Of a stretch of 64,000 nucleotides of DNA, positions 27,601-36,984 are shown in pieces. Every line of letters starts with the position of its first letter. The stretch's first letter is position 1. The notes below the pieces were generated by a model, which was not told where the DNA came from, ran no database searches, and saw only the letters and a program-made list of their open reading frames with translations. The translations under genes were made by a program, and so were the position numbers. The DNA comes from Pedobacter sp. BMA (GTDB lineage: Bacteria > Bacteroidota > Bacteroidia > Sphingobacteriales > Sphingobacteriaceae), in the NCBI RefSeq assembly GCF_001027745.1, contig NZ_LECU01000002.1:1-64000 (forward strand), read 5' to 3'.

Positions 27601-28554
27601 CTATTTTCCAAACTTCATTTTCAATTGTTCCAGCATATCATTGTTAACTGGCTGCGCAGGTTTCTCGGCAACAGGTTTCGGTTTTTGCTGATAAGGTGCT
27701 TTCGGAGTGGCACTTTGATTTTGAGGGCGCGCCGGTTTATTTTCGTTCTTCTTTGCATTGAACTTTGCCCACTCTTCATCCAGTTTCTTTTTGGTATATA
27801 AAGGAAAATCTCCCTGTTTCATCCAGGCGTAATAGCTCGGCTCAACAGAAAATACCTGTTCGGTTGTTTTGCCTTTATGCTTACCGAAGTTGAAACAAAC
27901 TTCACCATTATCGTTATACACCATACGTCCTGCAAAATCCACCGGACGGTGCAAATTGGTAAATGCATGGAGCGCATCTACATCATTTACTACGGGAATA
28001 CTTTTTTCGCCTTGCTTGTTCTCAAACTCTTTTTCTTTATACATTTCCAGCTGGCCTAACAACACTTTGTAGGTTGCAATTACATCGGCTTCAGCGGCAT
28101 GTGCATTGACAAGATCTTCCTGGCAATAAAACTTATAAGCAGCCTTTAATGTGCGTTGTTCCATTTGATGAAAGATATTTTGCACATCTACAAACTTCCT
28201 TTCGCTCATATCAAAATCGATGTCGGCCCTTAAGAATTCTTCCAACAGCATCGGAATATCGAATTTATTTGAATTGTAACCTGCCAAATCACTTTCGCCA
28301 ATAAACGCAGCAATTTCTGCAGCCAGCGTTTTAAATGCAGGCTCATTTGCAATATCCTCATCATAAATACCATGAATGAGTGAAGTTTGCAACGGAATGG
28401 GCATTTCAGGATTTACCCTCCAGGTTTTTACTTCTTCGGATCCATCCGGAAAGGCTTTCAATATTGCTATTTCCACAATCCTATCAGCACCAACATTTAT
28501 ACCCGTAGCTTCTAAATCAAAAAAGGCTAGAGGACGTTTTAAATTTAATTTCAT
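27601..28554 (-). CDS. DEDDh 3'-5' exonuclease with C-terminal DUF3820-like domain
   Basis: From the ATG at 28554 the protein is 317 residues and begins just before the first exonuclease motif (FFDLEATG, Asp and Glu ligands). HNPF is replaced by GYNSNKFDIPML for motif II, and motif III is HAAEADVIAT. The longer frame to 28617 adds 21 residues without family support. After the exonuclease domain, FNFGKHKGKTTEQV and YYAWMKQGDFP match the DUF3820 type, then a Pro/Lys-rich tail. It resembles DNA polymerase III epsilon and may act in repair or RNA trimming. Confidence 0.87.
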   Translation of the reverse strand: MKLNLKRPLAFFDLEATGINVGADRIVEIAILKAFPDGSEEVKTWRVNPEMPIPLQTSLIHGIYDEDIANEPAFKTLAAEIAAFIGESDLAGYNSNKFDIPMLLEEFLRADIDFDMSERKFVDVQNIFHQMEQRTLKAAYKFYCQEDLVNAHAAEADVIATYKVLLGQLEMYKEKEFENKQGEKSIPVVNDVDALHAFTNLHRPVDFAGRMVYNDNGEVCFNFGKHKGKTTEQVFSVEPSYYAWMKQGDFPLYTKKKLDEEWAKFNAKKNENKPARPQNQSATPKAPYQQKPKPVAEKPAQPVNNDMLEQLKMKFGK

Positions 28555-28739
28555 TCTGTATTGATCTTTATTTTTGGCATAATCAAGCGTAGAAATGCCG
28601 GTTTTCATTTTTACCAAAAGTGCTAAAAAGGTTTCATTAGTTCTGTAAGATGAAAGGAATAATTTATTAAAATTAATTGAGAAATTATTTCTGATTGTTG
28701 CCGACTAGCCTTAAATTGGCTCAATTTAATTTCGCTCTA

Positions 28740-30716
28740 ATGAATAAAATATTTCTGGTCCTGATTGTATTGCTCACAACGAGTATGGCCATACGTGCAC
28801 AGGACTTTACTTTTGGCGCCATCACCTACGCAGATTATGAGTTTGACAAAAAAACGCTGGATAGTAATGCCAATGCGGTTGTATTAAAAGAATTTGGAAC
28901 CGCATCAATTCAGCTCGATGAAAGTACCGGCCATCTTGAGCTCGTTTTCGTTCATCATGTAAAAATTAAAATTTACAATAAGGAAGGCTTTAAAGAAGCA
29001 AATATCATCATCCCCATGTCTAAGGATGATAACCAGGAAGAAACGATCAGTGAACTGAAAGCCTCAACCTTTAACTTAGATGGCGGCAGATTTGTGGAAA
29101 CGTTAATGGATAAAAAGGCTGTGTTTACGGAGAACAGATCCAAATACACCCGGTTAACGAAGTTTACCCTTCCAAACCTGAAAGAGGGATCAGTGATCGA
29201 ATACAGTTATCGTCTGCGATCTCCAGGTCTCTTCAATTTTAAAACCTGGGAGTTTCAGGCTGATATTCCAAAGGTGATCAGTGAATACCTCGTTTACATA
29301 CCCGGCATTTATACCTATAATGTTTCTTTAAGGGGTTATCAAAAATTAACCGATCAAAAAGTTGAGCTCAACAAAGAATGTTTGAGGCTATCAGGTGTAG
29401 CCATTGATTGTTCGAAAATCAGCTATGTAATGAAAGATATTCCTGCATTCATAGAAGAAGATAACATGACTGCCCCCAGTAATTTCAAGTCGGCCATTTA
29501 CTTTGAACTTGCTGAAGTCCAGAGCTTGTCGGGCGGTAAAACATCCTATACTAAAAGCTGGAAAGATGTTGACTACGAGCTGGTATCTGATAAAAACCTG
29601 GGAGGCCAGATGAAGCGTAAAGACGTTTTCAAAGACCTTTTGCCAGCCATTATTAAAGATGCCCCGGATGATCTGGCAAAAGCCAAAGCCATTTACAATT
29701 ACATCAAAAAGCAGATTAAATGGAACAATTACTATGGCAAGTACACCGAAGACAATATCAAAAAGGCACTTGATTTCCGATCGGGTAATGTGGCCGATGT
29801 AAATTTGAGCCTGATCGCTGCACTTTCAGCAGCGAACCTGGATGCTGAGGCTGTAATTTTATCGACGCGTGAAAACGGGACGGTGAATAAGCTTTATCCT
29901 GTACTTTCAGATTTCAATTATGTTGTGGCGAAGGTGAACATCGGTGAAACCAGTTATCTGCTGGATGCTACTGAACCATTGATGCCTTTCGGTTTGCTAC
30001 CCTTGCGCTGCATAAACGATCAGGGCCGGGTGATTAATATTAAGAAGCCATCGTATTGGTTAGATTTGAAGGCTAGCCAGAAATCATCTACCAATTATAT
30101 CTTAACAGGTAAATTAACACAGGAAGGAAAAATTGTAGGTACATTGGTTACTCACTCTTTGGGTTATGCTGCCTACAACAAACGCAGAGACATACTAAAA
30201 TACAGTTCTCCTGATGAATATGTAGAGAAGCTTGATGACCGGTTGACAAGAATCAGAATATCAGACCATCAGATAACCGGACTGGACAGTGTTGAAAATG
30301 CATTAACAGAAACCTATCAGGTAGAATTTTCCATTAACGATGGCTTAAAAGATCAGTTTTATTTCAGTCCTTTTTTTATCAATTCCATATCCAAAAATCC
30401 GTTCAATTTAAATGAGCGCACCTACCCTGTTGATTTGGGTGCTGCTTCTGATGAAAGGGTAATTATTAATGTGTCTATTGCTGATCAGTATGAGATGCTG
30501 GAGAAGCCAAAGAATATGGCCATCGCTTTACCTAATGCTGGCGGGAAATATCTGGTTCAATGTGATTTCGATGGAAATACTTTGTCAATGAGTCAGATTT
30601 TACAGTTTAACAATGCCATCTACCAGCCAGATGATTATTTTGCTTTGAAAGAGTTTTACAGCAAGATCATACAAAATCAGAAGTCAGAAATTTTATTGAA
30701 AAAGGTTAAAAAATGA
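28740..30716 (+). CDS. DUF3857/transglutaminase-like protein with degenerate catalytic site
   Basis: This 658-residue exported protein starts at 28740 with a signal peptide (MNKIFLVLIVLLTTSMAIRA). It has the DUF3857 beta domain (about 60-230), a transglutaminase-like fold (about 300-420) and a C-terminal beta domain. At the position of the catalytic Cys there is Val351 (GNVADVN), and at the His position Tyr394 (FNYVVAK); only Asp409 (LLDAT) remains. It is therefore probably a non-enzymatic partner. It overlaps the next gene by 4 bases (ATGA), so the pair is translated together. I chose the start over 28695 because of the signal peptide. Confidence 0.88.
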   Translation: MNKIFLVLIVLLTTSMAIRAQDFTFGAITYADYEFDKKTLDSNANAVVLKEFGTASIQLDESTGHLELVFVHHVKIKIYNKEGFKEANIIIPMSKDDNQEETISELKASTFNLDGGRFVETLMDKKAVFTENRSKYTRLTKFTLPNLKEGSVIEYSYRLRSPGLFNFKTWEFQADIPKVISEYLVYIPGIYTYNVSLRGYQKLTDQKVELNKECLRLSGVAIDCSKISYVMKDIPAFIEEDNMTAPSNFKSAIYFELAEVQSLSGGKTSYTKSWKDVDYELVSDKNLGGQMKRKDVFKDLLPAIIKDAPDDLAKAKAIYNYIKKQIKWNNYYGKYTEDNIKKALDFRSGNVADVNLSLIAALSAANLDAEAVILSTRENGTVNKLYPVLSDFNYVVAKVNIGETSYLLDATEPLMPFGLLPLRCINDQGRVINIKKPSYWLDLKASQKSSTNYILTGKLTQEGKIVGTLVTHSLGYAAYNKRRDILKYSSPDEYVEKLDDRLTRIRISDHQITGLDSVENALTETYQVEFSINDGLKDQFYFSPFFINSISKNPFNLNERTYPVDLGAASDERVIINVSIADQYEMLEKPKNMAIALPNAGGKYLVQCDFDGNTLSMSQILQFNNAIYQPDDYFALKEFYSKIIQNQKSEILLKKVKK

Positions 30717-32617
30717 AATATTTATTTACGCTTGTTTTATCAGTTTCATTTGTTGTGACCTGTTTCGGGCAGGATAATTATGATGTCGATTTGATTCCTT
30801 CGCTGCTCCGCAACAGAGCTAACTCGTGTATTAGAAAAGAGGAAACGACGATCGATATGCGCTCACCGGATAACGTGATGTTATACGTTAAAAAGGCGGT
30901 TACCGTGTTTAACGAAAATGGGGAGCGGGAAGCGGAACTGGTGTTGTACTACGATAAAAATACGGCGATAAAGGGTATTAAGGGGGAAGTATACAATGCC
31001 GTTGGCATGCCGGTAAGCAAATTTACCCAAAATGATTTTTCGGATATAAGTGCCGCAGATGGATTTTCATTATTCGTTGATAGCAGGGTGAAACACTATC
31101 TGCCTAACGTAAACCAATTTCCTTACACGGTAGTGTACAGTTACGAAATCAGAAATAAACAAAGTTTAATTATACCCGACTGGCAACCTAAACCAGCAAG
31201 CGACGTATCGGTTGAAAAGAGCATTTATACTTTCATTTCAAAGCCTTCAGATCAGGTTAGGATCAAAGCCTCAAACTATCCGGGCGTTCCTGAGGTAACT
31301 GTTGACGAAAAACAGAAGAAAATGGTTTGGAACGTGAGCAGTTTACCAGCGGTTAAAACCGAACCCTATAGCCCTGACCCGGAAACTTACTTTACAAGTA
31401 TAAAAATTGCACCTGAGCATTTTACATATTATAACCATAAAGGAAGCTATACCAATTGGCAGGACCTTGGTAAATGGGTGTATGAGGATTTGCTGAAAGA
31501 CAGAACAGCACTTTCTCCTGCAACTATACAGACAATAAAAGAGCTGGTAAAAGATGAAAAAACGGATAAAGAAAAATCTAAAAAAATATACCAGTACTTG
31601 CAAAACAGAACCCGTTACATTAGCGTACAAATTGGTATCGGGGGCTTTCAGCCGGTTTCGGCAAGCGAGGTTGACCGTTTAGGATATGGGGATTGTAAAG
31701 CTTTGGTTAATTATATGCAGAGCCTACTGAAAGCTGCAGATATTGAATCTTACTATTGTGTAGTTGAAGCTGGATCACAGAAGAAAAGTGTAGACCCCGG
31801 TTTTGCCAGTATGGTGCAAGGCAATCACATCATTTTATGTTTGCCTTTGAAAGGTGATACCACCTGGCTGGAATGTACCAGTCAGAAAATTCCTTTTGGT
31901 TTTTTAAGTGATTTTACCGACGACAGGTTGGTTCTGGCATGCACAGCGGAGGGTGGTAAACTTTTGCGTACACCTAAGCTAACTACACAGGAGAACAGGC
32001 AGTTCAGAAATGCCAGGTTAATCATTTCTGCTGATGGTAATGTTACCGGAAGTATGAATACAGTTTTTTCGGGTGCGCAATATGATAACCATGAAGCCAT
32101 GATTGGCAAGTCTGTATCTGAGCAGCATAAAATGCTAAAGGCATCCTATAATGTAGATAATATTGACATCAAATCGGTCTCATTTGCCCAGAAGAAGGAC
32201 ATAGCGCCTGAATTTACCGAGAATATTGATATAGACATTCCTAATTACGTTCCTGTAAATGGTAAAAAAATGTTCCTGCAGCCGAATGTTTTCAATACAA
32301 TGAGATCGATACCTGAGCTTAGAAACAGGACGCTCCCTGTTTATATTAACCGCGGTTATACCGACGAAGATACGATTGTTTACACGCTGCCTGATAATGT
32401 AGATACAGATTTGATTACAACAAATGAGCGGGTATTGAGTAGTGTGTTTGGGAGCTATATTTCGAAAGCCAGTGTTGCGGGTAATCAACTTACCTATTAC
32501 AGGAAAATTGTACTTAATGACGGCACCTTCCCTGCTGAAAAGTATGCTGAATTCTCTAAGTTTATGAGTGATGTAAATGCCACAGATTTTTTAAAACTGG
32601 CACTTAGCTTAAAATAA
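30713..32617 (+). CDS. DUF3857/transglutaminase-like protein, catalytic residues present
   Basis: This 634-residue protein has a signal peptide (MKYLFTLVLSVSFVVTCFG), a DUF3857 domain, a transglutaminase-like domain and a C-terminal beta domain. The Cys (Cys328 in YGDCKAL) and His (His372 in GNHIILC) are present, and Glu387 (TWLECT) stands where Asp is usual. It may be a periplasmic thiol protease or transglutaminase-like enzyme; substrate unknown. It is a paralogue of, and coupled to, the upstream gene, whose site is degenerate. Its 3' end overlaps a small convergent gene by 14 bases. Confidence 0.88.
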   Translation: MKYLFTLVLSVSFVVTCFGQDNYDVDLIPSLLRNRANSCIRKEETTIDMRSPDNVMLYVKKAVTVFNENGEREAELVLYYDKNTAIKGIKGEVYNAVGMPVSKFTQNDFSDISAADGFSLFVDSRVKHYLPNVNQFPYTVVYSYEIRNKQSLIIPDWQPKPASDVSVEKSIYTFISKPSDQVRIKASNYPGVPEVTVDEKQKKMVWNVSSLPAVKTEPYSPDPETYFTSIKIAPEHFTYYNHKGSYTNWQDLGKWVYEDLLKDRTALSPATIQTIKELVKDEKTDKEKSKKIYQYLQNRTRYISVQIGIGGFQPVSASEVDRLGYGDCKALVNYMQSLLKAADIESYYCVVEAGSQKKSVDPGFASMVQGNHIILCLPLKGDTTWLECTSQKIPFGFLSDFTDDRLVLACTAEGGKLLRTPKLTTQENRQFRNARLIISADGNVTGSMNTVFSGAQYDNHEAMIGKSVSEQHKMLKASYNVDNIDIKSVSFAQKKDIAPEFTENIDIDIPNYVPVNGKKMFLQPNVFNTMRSIPELRNRTLPVYINRGYTDEDTIVYTLPDNVDTDLITTNERVLSSVFGSYISKASVAGNQLTYYRKIVLNDGTFPAEKYAEFSKFMSDVNATDFLKLALSLK

Positions 32618-32726
32618 GTATTCCCAAACCGATTCCGATAATCATAATCAGGTACATCAAAATCTCTGTGGTGGCAAATCTTTTGTATTTGGTCCAGAAT
32701 GAGTATTCGTGCTTATGATTGGCCAT
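32604..32726 (-). CDS. Small single-helix membrane protein (hypothetical)
   Basis: Starting at 32726, this 40-residue protein is a basic head (MANHKHEYSFWTKYKRFATT) followed by one strongly hydrophobic helix (EILMYLIMIIGIGLGILILS). That layout is normal for a small inner-membrane protein. A frame extending to 32804 adds an implausible N-terminus. I do not recognise the family. It may be a subunit of a larger complex, or stand alone. It converges on the DUF3857 gene. Confidence 0.6.
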   Translation of the reverse strand: MANHKHEYSFWTKYKRFATTEILMYLIMIIGIGLGILILS

Positions 32727-32906
32727 TTGATTACTTTTTCGACAAAAATAAGTAAAATTCAAATGGTCTGGAGCCTTATAACCCAAATAATCGTTTTGTT
32801 TCACTATTAAACTACCCTTTCTTTCACGGTGGAGAAGGACAAATGATGAATTAGTGGAATCATGGTATAAGAATAGTTAATCCTTAGGTCGGCTTTCATT
32901 CGACGA

Positions 32907-32983
32907 TTCGTCACTGTTTGGTCGGGTACAATTGTCACAAGCCCGACCAATCCCCGACCAAAACCCGAATTAGCTGTGACGAA
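32907..32983. repeat. Nested inverted repeat in a 500-base non-coding stretch
   Basis: The stretch 32727-33226 has no convincing gene. Inside it, TTCGTCAC (32907-32914) and GTGACGAA (32976-32983) pair perfectly and enclose TTTGGTCGGG (32917-32926), which can pair with CCCGACCAA at 32942-32950 (9 bp) or with CCCGACCAAA at 32953-32962 (10 bp). The rest of the gap is A+T-rich with no repeat or frame I can support. Function unknown: a mobile-element remnant, RNA structure or protein-binding site are all possible. Confidence 0.5.
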
Positions 32984-33120
32984 GCTACACGGTTAAGCTA
33001 GGGCGTTCTTACGAAAATATTAATTTCTGTGGCCTCTTTACAAGCATGGTTTTGCAACGCAAATGATGTGCACTACTAAAAAATAGCATTCTTAAAAGCT
33101 ATATCAAGGTGAAATCAGGC

Positions 33121-33128
33121 TATTTTTG
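33121..33128 (+). promoter_or_regulatory. -7 box upstream of the L,D-transpeptidase (TATTTTTG)
   Basis: TATTTTTG fits TAnnTTTG. It would give a transcript starting near 33135 and a leader of about 90 bases to the ATG at 33227. Confidence 0.4.
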
Positions 33129-33226
33129 CCCAAAACTTATTGTATTTCCAGAACTACAGAAAGAGAAGCACAACAAATGCAAAAAATGTTCGTATAATTA
33201 GTTCAGTATCAAACAAACATATCTGG

Positions 33227-34012
33227 ATGAAGAGAGAAACCGTGGGCATTGCTATGTTTTTATTAGTGAGTATAGGCATTGTCGGAGTAAGTTGGAAAAA
33301 GGTTGAGGGGCCACAAACACAACAGGAAACCATAAAAAATATTGCAGCTGATAGTTTATACAGCCGATACATTGACACTTTGTATCATGCAGTCCGCCTG
33401 GATTCTGCCGGACTTAAAGAAGAAGTTTTTGAGAAAGCCCTTACTGGCTTTTACAACATGAAGTATTCAGGCCTGTTGCATGCTAAATCAGTATTAACTA
33501 TTGCCGATTTTGATCAGGAAAGCTGTAAAAAAAGATTATACATTATCGATCTGGATCACAAAAAATTAATTCTCAATACCTGGGTTGCCCATGGGCAGAA
33601 TAGCGGTGGAGATAAGCCTTCTTATTTTTCAAATGTTCCGAATTCTAATCAAAGTAGTATTGGCTTTTTTCTTACGGGGGAGATTTATTACGGTAAACAT
33701 GGCCGTTCGCTGAAACTTGATGGAATGGATCAGGGGTATAATAATAATGCTAGGGAAAGGGCAATTGTTTTACACGGAGCCGATTACGTATGTCAGGAAA
33801 CGATTGATCAGCTCGGGCGATTAGGCCGTAGCCAGGGCTGCCCGGCAGTAGCAACTAAGCTTGCAAATCAGGTAATCAATGCCATTTCTGATCGTACTGT
33901 TTTATTCATCAATAATTCTGAGCAGTCTTATCATTCTGCATTTCTAAATGAAACGCTGGCTGCGAGTGTAGCCCTGCGTCAGGATGAATTACTGGCGGCA
34001 AAAATGGATTAA
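33227..34012 (+). CDS. Murein L,D-transpeptidase catalytic domain protein (YkuD_2-like)
   Basis: From the ATG at 33227 the protein is 261 residues with an N-terminal anchor helix (VGIAMFLLVSIGIVGVSW). The catalytic region has AIVLHGADYV (His) and GRLGRSQGCPAV (Cys), the pattern of the murein L,D-transpeptidase family PF13645. It should make or edit peptidoglycan crosslinks in the periplasm. The open frame runs back to TTG at 33140, but that extension is basic with no family support and begins almost at the predicted transcript start. It overlaps the next, convergent gene by 4 bases. Confidence 0.88.
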   Translation: MKRETVGIAMFLLVSIGIVGVSWKKVEGPQTQQETIKNIAADSLYSRYIDTLYHAVRLDSAGLKEEVFEKALTGFYNMKYSGLLHAKSVLTIADFDQESCKKRLYIIDLDHKKLILNTWVAHGQNSGGDKPSYFSNVPNSNQSSIGFFLTGEIYYGKHGRSLKLDGMDQGYNNNARERAIVLHGADYVCQETIDQLGRLGRSQGCPAVATKLANQVINAISDRTVLFINNSEQSYHSAFLNETLAASVALRQDELLAAKMD

Positions 34013-34452
34013 TATTTTTTGAGGTTGGTGGCATTTAAGTTGTGAGGTAATAGGACAAAGAATGCTCCGTTAAAGGGAACCAGCAAATCCCATACCCACC
34101 GGTTGCCATCTTTCGCTGTCTCACCACAATCTACAACTTCTGCACGCAGCAGTAGTTTTTTTACTAGTTTTTGTATTCCGGTGATTCGGACATATCTGTT
34201 AAAGGCGAGCCCCAGGTAATCACAATAGACATGTACGAGAATTTCCAGGATTAAGGATTTTGTGCTGATCTGGAGTGGCTTACTGAACAAGGCGGCATAC
34301 TCATTCTTTATTGCTTCAGCCAGCAGTGTCAGGCGTTCTTTCGCTTTTCCATTCAGATACTGCCAGAGTTGTGCATTACTGTAAACCCTGATGATCCCTT
34401 CATCAAATTTGATTTTAATAATACAATCATACAATCTGAGTTCCTTTTCCAT
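34009..34452 (-). CDS. Hypothetical protein, 147 residues
   Basis: I do not recognise a family. The protein begins with a beta-like segment (ELRLYDCIIKIKF), has a helical middle (KAKERLTLLAEAIKNEYAAL) and a C-terminal beta-rich section (RWVWDLLVPFNGAFFVLL). It has no signal peptide or membrane helix. The reading frame is clean and codon use is like its neighbours. It is isolated, convergent with the L,D-transpeptidase and divergent from topB. Confidence 0.65.
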   Translation of the reverse strand: MEKELRLYDCIIKIKFDEGIIRVYSNAQLWQYLNGKAKERLTLLAEAIKNEYAALFSKPLQISTKSLILEILVHVYCDYLGLAFNRYVRITGIQKLVKKLLLRAEVVDCGETAKDGNRWVWDLLVPFNGAFFVLLPHNLNATNLKKY

Positions 34453-34616
34453 TCCATAATAAGATGCTGTGTCTTGTTTTTTGTTACCTCAATGTTGCTG
34501 TTTAACAAAAGAATTCATGAAATGTTTATGATCCAACGCATTACGATGTGAGTAAAATTATGGTTTTAAAAACGAATATTTTTACATCTTTGAGGTTGGA
34601 AAATTAAACCCATTTA

Positions 34617-36470
34617 ATGAAGATTGTTATTGCAGAAAAGCCCTCTGTTGGACGTGAGCTTGCAAAAGTTTTCGGTGCGACCACCAGAAAAGATGGATAC
34701 ATTGAAGGTAAGGGGTATTCCTTTACCTGGGCTTTTGGGCATTTGTTGCAGCTTGCACCCCCTCAGGATTATGGCTTTATCGGTTGGCGCAAACAGCATT
34801 TACCAATGCTTCCTGCAAAATTCAAACTCGCTGTACGAAAGATTAAAACAAAAGATGGCTTTGTTGAAGATCCTGCTGTGCGGAAACAGCTGGATACGAT
34901 TAAGAAGCTTTTTGATGAAGCCAGTGAAATCATTGTAGCAACGGATGCGGGGCGCGAGGGTGAATTGATTTTCCGGTATATTTACTATTACCTGAAATGT
35001 AAAAAGCCATTTAAGCGTTTGTGGATTTCATCGCAAACAGATGAGGCCATAAAGGATGGATTCAGAAACCTGAAACCCGGGACAGATTACGATACGCTCT
35101 TTAATTCAGCGCATTGTCGTTCTGAATCCGATTGGCTGGTTGGTATGAATGCCACCCAGGCGCTAAGCATCTCTGCCGGCAACAGAACAGTACTGTCACT
35201 GGGAAGGGTTCAAACGCCTACCCTTGCGATGATTTGTGCCCGTTCTCTTGAAATAAAGCATTTTGTTCCGCAGATTTACTATCAGATCAGCATATTGCTG
35301 GTGAAGGATGAACAGGTTTTTAAAGCGGTTTCCACATCCAATTACAAAAACAAGGAAGAGGCTGAGAAATTATTTGCGCTGGTGGAGGATGTTCCATCGG
35401 GTTTTCCAAACGGTGGAAATATATCAGCAGTTGAGGCCAAGCCGAGGAAAGAACCACCACCACTTTTACATGATTTGAGTAGCCTGCAGCAAGAGGCGAA
35501 TAAAAAGAAAGGCTTTACTGCCGACCAGACTTTAAGTCTCCTGCAAAATTTATACGAGAGCAAACTGGTCTCCTATCCCCGTACCGGTTCTCGATATATA
35601 GGCGACGATATTTTTGCAGGCATTCCTGATCTGATTTCGAAGTTCACCAGTCACCCTGACTTCGGTAAACAGGCACAATATTTACAAACCACAGCGCTGA
35701 ATAAAAGAAGCGTAAATGCGAAAAAAGTGACCGATCACCACGCGATTTTGCCTACAGGAGAAGAAGCGTATGGCCTAAGCAGCGATAAACAAGCCATTTA
35801 CGATATGGTTGTGGGCAGAATGGTGGAAGCATTTCATCAGGAATGTTTAAAAGAAATCACCAAAATAACCATTCAGTCGGGACTTACATTTATTGCCAAT
35901 GGAACAGTAATTCGCTCAGCAGGGTGGCGATCTGTATTTAATGAAACCGAAGAGGATAAAAAGGATGAGGATAATGCAGCCCTACCAAAAGTGGCGGTTG
36001 GCGAGCAATTACCCATCACTGAGAAATCGTTTCTGGAAAAGCAGACTAAGCCTAAGGCCATGTACAATGAGGCATCGCTGTTAAAGGCTCTGGAAACGTG
36101 CGGTAAAGAAATTGAGGATGAAGAGCTGCGGTATGCCATGAAAGACAGTGGTTTAGGCACTCCCGCCACACGGGCATCCATAATTGAAACTTTGATTACC
36201 CGTGAATATATCACCCGTGAGAAGCGGAATTTAGTGCCCACTGTTAAGGGATTAGCAGTTTACGAGGTAGTTAAAGACAAACAAATTGCACAGGCCGAAC
36301 TCACCGGTCAATGGGAGAAACGACTCGAAGAAATTCGTTCCGGTTCTTCGGTGAAAGACTTTAAATCTGAAATCACCGAATATACGAAAACCATTACTCA
36401 TGAATTATTAATTGCCGGTGCCACCATTTCGGGTAAGCTTGAAGATAAAAAGGAAGAAAAGGTTATTTAA
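34617..36470 (+). CDS. topB: DNA topoisomerase III (type IA)
   Basis: This 617-residue protein starts with the Toprim motif (KIVIAEKPSVGRELA, catalytic Glu7) and has ATDAGREGE with the acidic Mg2+ ligands near 110. The active-site Tyr320 is in LVSYPRTGSRY. SLGRVQTPTLA and GTPATRASIIE are further family motifs. It relaxes or decatenates DNA through single-strand passage. It ends shortly after the core with no zinc-finger tail. TopB is also carried by Bacteroidota conjugative elements, but no transfer genes lie nearby, so this copy looks chromosomal. Confidence 0.93.
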   Translation: MKIVIAEKPSVGRELAKVFGATTRKDGYIEGKGYSFTWAFGHLLQLAPPQDYGFIGWRKQHLPMLPAKFKLAVRKIKTKDGFVEDPAVRKQLDTIKKLFDEASEIIVATDAGREGELIFRYIYYYLKCKKPFKRLWISSQTDEAIKDGFRNLKPGTDYDTLFNSAHCRSESDWLVGMNATQALSISAGNRTVLSLGRVQTPTLAMICARSLEIKHFVPQIYYQISILLVKDEQVFKAVSTSNYKNKEEAEKLFALVEDVPSGFPNGGNISAVEAKPRKEPPPLLHDLSSLQQEANKKKGFTADQTLSLLQNLYESKLVSYPRTGSRYIGDDIFAGIPDLISKFTSHPDFGKQAQYLQTTALNKRSVNAKKVTDHHAILPTGEEAYGLSSDKQAIYDMVVGRMVEAFHQECLKEITKITIQSGLTFIANGTVIRSAGWRSVFNETEEDKKDEDNAALPKVAVGEQLPITEKSFLEKQTKPKAMYNEASLLKALETCGKEIEDEELRYAMKDSGLGTPATRASIIETLITREYITREKRNLVPTVKGLAVYEVVKDKQIAQAELTGQWEKRLEEIRSGSSVKDFKSEITEYTKTITHELLIAGATISGKLEDKKEEKVI

Positions 36471-36840
36471 AGGCTGATTTTAAAACATCTTCTAATGCTG
36501 CAGGAATTTTATGATCCTTTTGAATAAAGGCTATCGCCCCTGCTTCCAGATATGAATGGGAAAGGAGGTTTTTATCATTTCCTGTGAACATGCAGATCTT
36601 TAGCTGAGGCTGGATGGCTAATATTTCCTGTACCGACTGCGGATCACTATCGCCCCCTGGCATATTGATGTCAAGTAACAGAAAGTCAAATGACTGCTGT
36701 TGCAATCTGGAAAAAGTATCTTTAAGATTTGCACAAACAACAATTTCCGGATTGTGGAGCAACCGGCTGAAAAGGGCTTTCATGACCGTTTGCATCAATT
36801 CATTATCATCCGCTATTAAAACTTTTACCTGTGCGTTCAT
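36463..36840 (-). CDS. Stand-alone response regulator
   Basis: This 125-residue single receiver domain has ADDN near 10-13, phosphoacceptor Asp57 in LLLDINMPGGD, MFTGND for the switch residue and the Lys in FIQKDHK. The subtype (helix ending AIAFIQKD) resembles NarL/LuxR-type receivers, but there is no helix-turn-helix output. No kinase is adjacent. Its 3' end overlaps the convergent topB by 8 bases. The target is unknown. Confidence 0.85.
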   Translation of the reverse strand: MNAQVKVLIADDNELMQTVMKALFSRLLHNPEIVVCANLKDTFSRLQQQSFDFLLLDINMPGGDSDPQSVQEILAIQPQLKICMFTGNDKNLLSHSYLEAGAIAFIQKDHKIPAALEDVLKSAFK

Positions 36841-36984
36841 TTAAATGACCTGGCTTTGAATCATTTAAATTGAGAAGACCGAAAGGCAAAATACTGGTAT
36901 AAGCCAATAGTTTAAAGCGGAAAATTCAGAATTTGGATGATTTCCTCAAATTTAACAATTTTATGAACTTTAAAAAGAGTTATG

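Noticed and set aside
33140..33226. N-terminal extension of the L,D-transpeptidase from TTG
   Set aside because: The -7 box at 33121-33128 would place transcription start almost on this codon, and the extension lacks a signal or family similarity.
34617..36470. Topoisomerase III as a marker of a conjugative element
   Set aside because: No relaxase, tra genes, integrase or direct repeats are present. Neighbours are chromosomal genes.
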